Assembly (NCBI GenBank): GCA_963693285.1
Contig: OY848931.1
Coordinates: forward strand, 1,431,001-1,495,000
Length of the DNA: 64,000 nt
Source: Xestospongia muta
Lineage: Eukaryota; Porifera; Demospongiae; Haplosclerida; Petrosiidae
Direction: 5' to 3'
Shown here in pieces: positions 53,116-64,000 of the stretch. The stretch's first letter is position 1; each line of letters opens with the position of its first letter. The position numbers and the translations under genes were made by a program. The notes below the pieces were generated by a model. The model made no database searches, had not been told where the DNA came from, and saw only the letters and a program-made list of their open reading frames with translations.

Positions 53116-53214
53116 GTTTGCTATCTTGATTCCTTTCACCTTGTGATTATGACACAATTAACACCATGTGGGTACAAAATACGGAACTCCTGGTTAATTA
53201 GTCGTTAATGAAAA
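53116..53214. promoter_or_regulatory. Compact bidirectional promoter DARS1/GLB1
   Basis: 99 bp separate the divergent start codons of DARS1 and GLB1. No TATA box is visible. A 7-bp upstream out-of-frame ATG (53208) precedes the GLB1 start and could slightly reduce its translation. Confidence 0.6.
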
Positions 53215-55209
53215 ATGGCTGTTCGAGTAAGCTATTTTGCCAGCATATGGTTTGTTGTATTGTCGTTGATAGTCTCAGTAAAGAGCAGATCTTTTACAAT
53301 TGATTTTGATCATAATACTTTCTTAAAAGATGGACAACCATTCAGGTATTAGTCACGAATATTACACATACTGATCAGTATAATTCGTGAATCTTTTTTC
53401 CTCAGATACGTTTCTGGAAGTATGCATTACAGTCGTGTCCCATCTTACTATTGGAAAGACAGACTTGTAAAGCTCCGTTTTGCAGGTTTAAATACAGTCC
53501 AAACCTATGTTCCTTGGAACTTTCATGAGCCCTTTCCTGGCTCGTACAATTTTGATGATGATCACGATCTTGTAAAGTTCATCTCAACTGCACAAGAAGT
53601 AGGGTTACTAGTCATTCTACGTGCTGGTCCGTATATATGTGGTGAATGGGAAATGGGAGGGTTTCCTAGTTGGTTGCTAAGAAACACAAGCATTGTTTTA
53701 CGAAGCTCTGATCCTGGTTACCTTGCCGCTGTGGATAAATGGATGAACACTTTACTTTCACGTGTCAAACCTCTTTTGTATGAAAATGGAGGTCCTATTA
53801 TAACAGTACAAGTAGAGAATGAATACGGCAGTTATTATACTTGTGATAAAGATTATTTAAAGCATTTAGAGACTTTGTTTCGATCAATACTAGGACCCAA
53901 TGTTGTTCTCTTTACAACTGATGGAGCTGGTGATGGGTACTTAAAATGTGGCACTATTCCAACTCTATATGCGACTGTCGATTTTGGTATCACAAATACT
54001 CCTGAGAACAACTTTAAACCTCAAAGGGATTATGAACCTCGTGGTCCTCTCGTAAATTCTGAGTTTTATACTGGTTGGCTAGATCATTGGGGTGAGCCAC
54101 ATCAAAGGAGAGATGGACAACAATTCGCAGCATCTCTTGATAAAGTACTCCAACTTAATGCTTCCGTCAACATGTACATGTTTGAAGGAGGTACTAACTT
54201 TGGTTTTTGGAATGGTGCTAATGCTGGAGGCTCCAGTTACTCTCCTCAACCAACATCATATGACTATGATGCTCCTTTAACTGAGAGAGGAGACATTACA
54301 CAGAAGTTATATGAAATACGAACTGTCATCAAAAGCTACATGCCAGTGCCTTCACAGGTACCACCTGTTTTGCCTGTGTCCATATATGGTGACAATGGTG
54401 TTGTTAAAATGACTTATTATGCAGATTTATTAAAAAGCTCAAACATTATTACACGACAAGTTGTTAGCGATAATCCATTGACTTTTGAAGAAATGCAACA
54501 AAATTTTGGCTTTATCATTTATTCTACTGTCAATGATATTGACTCCAAAGTTTCCAATGCCACTCTCACTATTGATGAACTTCACGATCGTGCTTCAGTG
54601 TATTGGAATAACCAGTTTGTAGGTGTTCTCACGCGTCAGGCTGGAAATGTAGGTAATTTAAGTTTATCATTTACTGTTGATGCTAATGTTAAAGGACCTC
54701 TTGTGATTGTTGTGGAAAACATGGGTCGTGTAAACTTTGGTTCTTATATCAAAGACTTTAAAGGTATTCTAAATGGAGTGTATTTAAATGGGAAACAAAT
54801 CTCAGATTGGACAACTGCATCTGTTCCCTTAAATAATACTGAAAAATTAACATTTACTCCTTTAACAAGTGCTAGTAGTCCACCAAAGACAACTGTGTTC
54901 TTCAGAGGTAGTTTTACCATCAATGGTTTTCCCAATGATACTTACTTAACCATGGACAATTGGTCAAAAGGAATTGCATTCATTAATGGTTTCAATCTTG
55001 GTCGGTACTGGCCTGTAAAGGGTCCACAAAAAACATTATATGTTCCTGCTAGCATTCTCAAGACAGGAGATAATGAGCTAATTTTGTTTGAGATTGATTC
55101 AGCTCCTTGTCAAGCAGTTCCTCCAGACACTAATTGTTTTGTAAAATTTGTTAACCAGCCTGATATTGGTATTACAAATGGAGTATTTACTGATATAGAA
55201 ACACGTTAA
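53215..55209 (+). CDS. GLB1: Lysosomal beta-galactosidase, GH35, 644 aa
   Basis: Removes terminal beta-galactose from glycolipids and glycoproteins in lysosomes. Exon 1 (53215-53345) encodes a signal peptide (MAVRVSYFASIWFVVLSLIV) and SFTIDFDHNTFLKDGQPFR. Exon 2 (53406-55209) carries all the rest in one piece. GH35 catalytic motifs are present: VPWNFHEP, RAGPYICGEWEMGG, ITVQVENEYGSYY (acid/base Glu) and LVNSEFYTGWLDHWG (nucleophile Glu). C-terminal beta domains follow, with FEGGTNFGFWNGAN, VENMGRVNFGSYIKDFKG and WINGFNLGRYWP-type INGFNLGRYWPVKGPQ. Similarity to human GLB1 is strong throughout, including the TIDFDHNTFLKDGQPFRY start. Length is close to the animal enzyme. Multiple N-glycosylation sequons fit a lysosomal protein. 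Confidence 0.96.
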
Positions 55210-55405
55210 CCTCTTTATACATACTATTATTTATTTTTATTACATATCCACTGTAGTTCCTTTTGCTGACGTCACATTCACTTTTTATTTAATTAAATGA
55301 TCATTCAATCAACCAACTCTATAAAGAGAGGTACTACAGTGTTAGTAAAATGTCCAAGTGTTGCAATAATACTTTGGTATGTTGTTATACAGTCTTAAAT
55401 CGTAA
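55210..55405. other. Convergent spacer GLB1 / coiled-coil gene
   Basis: 196 bp between facing stop codons. It holds only 3'UTR sequence. Confidence 0.6.
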
Positions 55406-56534
55406 TCATGACAGTCTGCAAATGGCTGACCGTCGTTCTAACATTGATACTTGACCTTGTAAATCAGTAACTTGATCATTTAGTCTTCGTTTCATCTCTT
55501 CAATCTGCAATAACTTTTCAGTTAATTCTGCATTCTCTTGTTCCTTAAGAAGGAAAAGAAGATATATGAAAATGAACCTATTCCAATTGTCTGTAGTCTT
55601 ACTAGATTTTGTCGTCTTGCTTCCGTCTCCTGATATATAATCTCATATTGGGTTAATTGTGCACTCAATTGCTCAACCTACATCATACAATAAATTCAAT
55701 ATTACTGAAGTATTATTGGTTTTACATTTTGTGTTTGTTCCTCCAGTTGTCTCTCCCGATTTCCCTGGGTAAATAATTACATTATGTTAATCATTTGTGA
55801 TTTACTTACCAATTGCTGTGAGAGTTCATCTCTTTCTAGTTCTGTATCAGAACGTACTTTAGTTTCATTGTTAAGTTTTATGGTCAGATCAGCAATTTCG
55901 TCATCACGTTTGTCTATCTCATTCTTTTGAATATCATCTACAAAGACAGTTACTAATGTTTGTCATTCAAACAAAGTCTGGACAAACCATTCCTTTTCTT
56001 CTTAATAGCAATGTCTACTAATTGCTTGTTCCAGTCTTCAAGATTGCCATGCATTCTTTTAATCACTACAGACTTCACCTCTGCATTTAGGACAAAGCAG
56101 AAAATCGCTATAATTATCTCTTTAAAATTGACATGTACCTGAATTAGGGTCAGGGAGTTCTGGAGGTAGAGGCTGATATTTGATTGAATTTCTTTTCATA
56201 ATACCTGGTCTCTTTTTGTTGTCAGTTTCAATAGTGCTTTGGTGGACAGTTGGACATCTTTGTTTGTGTTGCTGCAAATTATATGATATAAACCAATGAT
56301 TCTTTTCAAACATTTCTAACATACATTTTCTGTTCCTCCCTCTAGTGTCGTCTTTGAATTTGATTTTGTAAAACTTACTCCCAGTCCTTCAATTCTTCTT
56401 GTTGTACACCCATACTCATCGAGGTTGGGTTCTAAGCGTAGGTGTGGTCGTAAGACATCGTCAAGTGTCTCCTTTTGTTGGTCATTCAAAAAAGTATTCT
56501 GTACTGGAGAAGATGCTAATTCTGCTGAGGCCAT
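55406..56534 (-). CDS. Coiled-coil protein of unknown family, seven or so exons
   Basis: The likely start MASAELASSPVQNTFL is at 56534; an upstream in-frame ATG at 56588 (MIQIMLL) would overlap the E-box promoter motifs. The first exon has a compact conserved-looking stretch (LNDQQKETLDDVLRPHLRLE and DEYGCTTRRIEGLGVSF). The second has a basic block KKRPGIMKRNSIKYQPLPPE. The rest is heptad-rich coiled coil in several small exons (KNEIDKRDDEIADLTIKLNN, ERQLEEQTQN, VEQLSAQLTQYEIIYQETEA, LLQIEEMKRRLNDQVTDLQG), ending RRSAICRLS, TGA at 55406. Overall size is about 280-290 residues. I do not recognise the family; a structural or scaffold role is only a guess from the coiled coil. Head-to-head with RRP8. 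Confidence 0.7.
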
Positions 56535-56610
56535 AATGTGCAGTTTTGTTTTGGGTGGGGCTGGTTTGAGCAGCATTATTTGAATCACGTGATAACCACG
56601 TGGTAGTTAA
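56535..56610. promoter_or_regulatory. Bidirectional promoter with two CACGTG E-boxes
   Basis: 76 bp separate the divergent start codons of the coiled-coil gene and RRP8. Two perfect CACGTG palindromes (56586-56591 and 56597-56602) start 11 bp apart, about one helical turn. They are potential sites for MYC/MAX, USF or TFE-type bHLH factors. Occupancy is not shown. Confidence 0.6.
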
Positions 56611-57536
56611 ATGTTTGCGCTCTCTGATAGCAGCTCCTGGGACGTTAACAAGGATCTTCACAAGTCCTTGTTCACTAAAGTAAAAATTAAGAAAATTGCT
56701 AAAATTATTTTGAAATTTATGACTTTCCCTCTTAGCACAAAACCAAGTCAAAATCCTCGAAATTACACCAGTTGGAGGTGACATCAAATGTCATTTCTTC
56801 ATCAACTGAGCCAGTCAAGAAAGACAAGAAAAAGAAAGTGGACAGCAGACAAAAATTTGTATTTGAGATAAAGCAGAAATCTTTGATCTCAAAAAAAGCA
56901 GCCAGTAAAATTGCTGGGGCTAGATTTCGTTGGATAAACGAGAAACTTTACACATGCACTGGACAAGATGCATTAAAACTATTCGCTGATGACCCGAGTT
57001 TGTTCACTCTCTATCATGATGGTTTCCAAGAGCAAGTATCAAAGTGGCCTCAAAATCCTTTAGATTCAGTAATTGACTACGTCAAGACATTACCTGTTGA
57101 ATCAGTTATAGCTGATTTTGGCTGTGGTGAAGCACGGCTTGCACAGAGTGTGCTCCATAAAGTGCATTCGTTTGACTTTGTAGCAGCCAATGAACATGTG
57201 ACTGCTTGTGACATGTCTTCTGTGCCCCTCCCAGACAATAGCATAGATGTGGGCGTGTTCTGTCTCTCACTAATGGGAACCAACTTGTCTGATTATATTA
57301 GTGAAGCAAGGAGAGTACTGAAAAAGAATGGTGTACTAAAAATATGTGAGATAAAAAGTCGTATTTCGTCACTTGATGATTTGGTGGATAAGATGAAGGC
57401 ATTCGGCTTCAAGCTATGCAAGAAGGACTCATTCAATAAAATGTTTATAGATATGGAATTTGTTTTGAGACATAAGAAAGATAGCACTGCATTAGAAGAC
57501 CTTAAACTGAAACCTTGTTTGTATAAAAAACGTTGA
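56611..57536 (+). CDS. RRP8: Ribosomal RNA-processing protein 8 (nucleolar m1A rRNA methyltransferase)
   Basis: A SAM-dependent methyltransferase that modifies 25S/28S rRNA (m1A) in the nucleolus. Exon 1 (56611-56679) encodes MFALSDSSSWDVNKDLHKSL; exon 2 (56736-57536) joins in phase 0 at HKTKSKSSKLHQ. A start in exon 2 is impossible because no ATG occurs before the catalytic domain. A Lys-rich stretch (KKDKKKKVDSRQK) fits nucleolar targeting. The Rossmann fold shows GARFRWINEKLYTC, FQEQVSKWPQNPLD, motif I VIADFGCGEARLA, VTACDMSSVPLPDNSIDVGV and FCLSLMGTNLSDYISEARRV, ending KLKPCLYKKR. All match RRP8. It is shorter at the N-terminus than the human protein, which has a long disordered extension. 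Confidence 0.95.
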
Positions 57537-57587
57537 ATGAAAACCTTACTGAACACAATAACTTAATACTCCACATTCTTCATTAAA

Positions 57588-57950
57588 TTAAGTATAAAGA
57601 ATTTCAATTTTAAAATGATACTGTTGATAAAATTATGTTTAAAAATTTAGCAGTCAAAACATTAATTGGCAAATTAAGTATAAAAATGATTCAAATTTTG
57701 AAATGAGTTTAAAACTACACAACTGACAAAATCATAATTATTTAAAAATGAAACACTATATACAAGAATCAAAAAAATGACAAATAATTTTAAAAACTAT
57801 ATAAGTACTGCATGCGAAGAAATTCAATTTTAAAAAGACTTTTTAAAAATTACAATTGATAAAAATTAATTAAAATTAACAGACTAAAACAATTGGCAAA
57901 TTAAGTATAAAGAAATTGGATTCAATTTTAAATGAGATAATACTCAATTG
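57588..57950. repeat. Degenerate tandem repeats upstream of MTHFD1
   Basis: The phrase ttaagtataaa, often preceded by aattggcaaa and followed by attcaattttaaaa, recurs at about 57588, 57674 and 57901, with a partial copy near 57820. Units of about 75-86 bp have diverged, with AT-rich filler. Confidence 0.65.
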
Positions 57951-58156
57951 AGCTGAAATACTGATTACAGGTCCATAATATGACCGATTACAGTCTTCGA
58001 AATATTTCGAAATTTCACTGGATTTAAACTCGGAAATCCCACAGAAATCTTGATTAAATCCTGAAAAAATTCTAGACAATCTAGAGTCTTTGGAAATCTC
58101 CGGAAATCCAATCCCGTATTTGAAATCTCGTGCACTCATACCCATTCAAAGCAGGA

Positions 58157-62274
<4,118 letters not shown>

Positions 62275-62489
62275 ATAGACAATTTATACTACCCTTTTGA
62301 ATTATAAAAAATCAATTTTTTTTAAATTTTGTAATTGATTCACTAGGAATAACTTTGAAGAAGAAATTTAATTTAATTTGTTTGTCTAGAAAATAATAAT
62401 CAGATAGAATAAATTAATATATATATTTCAAGTCTTCCTGATGTATTAACACTTCAGTGTATACAATGGTGACTGCATATCAACATTTG

Positions 62490-62912
62490 TCATTTAATTG
62501 GTTTCTTTGTTTCTTGATAAAGTTCATATAACTGACCTAACTGTTGATCTGATAAATATTTCAAATCCTTACTCTTGAACTTCTGACCAAGTTTTTCATT
62601 AGACGAGAGTTGTGTTTCCATGGTAACAGCAAATGCCTAAAATATTACAGTTACATACACAAAAGTACTTTTTGATCTTACATTAAGCAAGTGGGTGAAG
62701 AGGATAAGACACACCCACTAGAGGGTGTGGCTAGGTTTTACCTTCCATTCATCCATGAACTGGTTGATGGTTTTGTCATCATTCACTTTACGATGCTGCT
62801 TGAATTCTTGTTGTATATAGACCACACCCACTTCTGCTAGCTCTTTTGGTAATTTTTGCTGTAATCGTAACAGTCTACGATAAAGTGATATAACATTTCT
62901 CTGGTGTGACAT
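62490..62912 (-). CDS. SDHAF3: Succinate dehydrogenase assembly factor 3 (LYR protein)
   Basis: An LYR-family mitochondrial matrix chaperone that helps mature the Fe-S subunit SDHB of complex II. Exon 1 (62742-62912) encodes MSHQRNVISLYRRLLRLQQ, with the LYR tripeptide, then LPKELAEVGVVYIQQEFKQH and INQFMDEWK. Exon 2 starts AFAVTMETQLSSNEKLGQKF and ends QLGQLYELYQETKKPIK, TGA at 62490. Order and spacing match the ACN9/SDHAF3 family (LPxxL, YVxxEFxxH, FLxEW, GQLxELxxE). An in-frame ATG at 62933 (MPPFLYE) is an alternative start. About 120 residues, close to the family length. Head-to-head with ZNF830. Confidence 0.92.
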
Positions 62913-62960
62913 CTCATACAAAAAGGGTGGCACCTGGTCTTTATTTTTAACCCTTATAAA
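62913..62960. promoter_or_regulatory. Ultra-short divergent spacer SDHAF3/ZNF830
   Basis: Only 48 bp lie between the two divergent start codons, so transcription starts must overlap or lie inside the opposite gene's 5'UTR. Confidence 0.6.
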
Positions 62961-64000
62961 ATGGAGTCTTTAACTAAACAGGAGCTATATCGTCGTCTAA
63001 TGAAGGAACAAAAATCGAAAGGACCTGGTGTTCAAAAAATAGACCATCCTTTAGCCAAGTAGGACAATAAATTGTGCCATACAGTAACAATTACTGCTTA
63101 CATTACAATTTCCTCCACCTTCTTTTCAATTTGCATGTTCTAAATACAGGTAGTAGACCGTAGTACATGAGTGGTAAATGTTCTTTTATTCTAGATACAA
63201 TTCTATTGGTCAGTTGACGTGTGTTATATGTAGTCTACCTGTAAAAAGCGAACTCCTCTGGCAAACACACTTGCAAAGCAAAAACCACAAAGAGGTAAAC
63301 CCTGTAAATAATATACTAATGAGATCGTTATTGAACTATTAAACAAATATAGTAGGAGTTAATACTAGCAATTCTTGTAATGCAGTAGGATCATGTGACA
63401 ATTTGTTTGGTGTACATATTGAATATTATAGCAGTAAATATATTGATATTATCTATTGATATGTTACCTATAATATGTATAGTTAAAGGTGTCTTGTGAC
63501 ATACTATACAATGTGGGTTGTTCATGGTACCTTGACTGTCTCCATTGTACAATGACTTTTGTTTCTCATTGAATTTTAGCTAATTAAACATTTATACCTC
63601 TTGTCATATTTTAATGTTTATTTGTTTGTTTTAGAATGTAGTTGCTTTGAAAACTTTACCACTCAGCAAGGAGAAAGTAACAAAGATGACCACCTCTTCA
63701 ACTAGTGACTCTTCTCCTGCTTCATCTAATGATGGTGATTTTGTGAAACCATCTCTCCCTCCACTTACCAAGAGAAGGCACTCAAATGTGAGTAGTCATT
63801 CTCTGTAACTGACAAGACTGTTATTTCTATAGTCCAGTGAAGAAGCTCCATCTTTAAAGAAAAGCAAAGGTTAATTAATTGTTTTTACTTTGATAATATA
63901 ATTAATTGAGTCATCAACCACTACAGCAGCTGCAGGAACTTTTTCTGTTTCAAAATCTCAAGGGTATGTCCCAGTGTATTGTTTGGTTCATTTTTGTGGG
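62961..64000 (+). CDS. ZNF830: Zinc finger protein 830 (splicing-associated), 3' end outside window
   Basis: A nuclear C2H2-type zinc-finger protein associated with the spliceosome and genome stability in animals. Exon 1 encodes MESLTKQELYRRLMKEQKSK and ends HPLAK. Exon 2 carries the single zinc finger YNSIGQLTCVICSLPVKSEL followed by LWQTHLQSKNHKE (C-x2-C ... H-x5-H). The next exons are Ser/Lys-rich (SSTSDSSPASSNDGD type; SSEEAPSLKKSK; AAGTFSVSKSQ). LGQLxCxxCxxPVKSELLWQTH is diagnostic of ZNF830/CCDC16. The C-terminal coiled-coil half lies beyond the right edge. Confidence 0.92.

Noticed and set aside
56772..56800. RRP8 start within the second exon
   Set aside because: The frame there opens with TTG and has no ATG before the catalytic core. 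An upstream exon (56611-56679) supplies the start in phase.

Overview
This is an intron-rich, AT-rich animal nuclear sequence. It carries 17 protein-coding genes with clear metazoan families (ETS factors, a PAR-type bZIP, a RUNDC3-type RUN protein, GLB1, MTRR) in a compact layout. Introns are mostly short, and intergenic distances are often under 300 bp. This combination fits a non-bilaterian animal, and I think a demosponge of the Amphimedon/Haliclona kind is most likely. That placement is inference from gene structure and composition, not from a database match.

Layout from left to right: MTRR (+, first few residues cut off by the window edge, ends 3326); a class I myosin close to Myo1b (+, 4305-10585); a RUNDC3-like RUN/coiled-coil protein (-, 10978-15041); a small secreted orphan (-, 15307-16082); an intronless six-blade kelch protein (+, 16367-17392); sorting nexin SNX4 (-, 17531-19968); proteasome subunit alpha-2 PSMA2 (+, 20080-26462); two intronless tandem ETS factors (+, 27441-28814 and 32423-33859) separated by 3.6 kb that holds a decayed PIF/Harbinger-like transposase fragment and a strong hairpin; cytosolic aspartyl-tRNA synthetase DARS1 (-, 35657-53115), whose 5.4 kb intron contains a PAR-type bZIP gene on the opposite strand (+, 47024-48088, possibly extending to 50243); beta-galactosidase GLB1 (+, 53215-55209); a coiled-coil orphan (-, 55406-56534); the rRNA methyltransferase RRP8 (+, 56611-57536); trifunctional C1-THF synthase MTHFD1 (+, 58157-62274); the complex II assembly factor SDHAF3 (-, 62490-62912); and the 5' part of ZNF830 (+, 62961 to the right edge).

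Most genes are housekeeping: protein turnover and trafficking (PSMA2, SNX4), translation and rRNA modification (DARS1, RRP8), lysosomal sugar hydrolysis (GLB1), mitochondrial assembly (SDHAF3) and one-carbon metabolism (MTRR, MTHFD1). Five neighbouring pairs are divergent, with start codons only about 50-285 bp apart, so shared bidirectional promoters look like the default. No single new biological system stands out. The most interesting signals are structural: dinucleotide repeats placed with strand polarity at splice sites, a tandem duplication of a 5' splice site in PSMA2, dispersed intronic repeats, the nested bZIP, the intronless ETS pair, a foldback hairpin, and two orphan proteins. Splice junctions were assigned by eye from GT/AG and protein homology.
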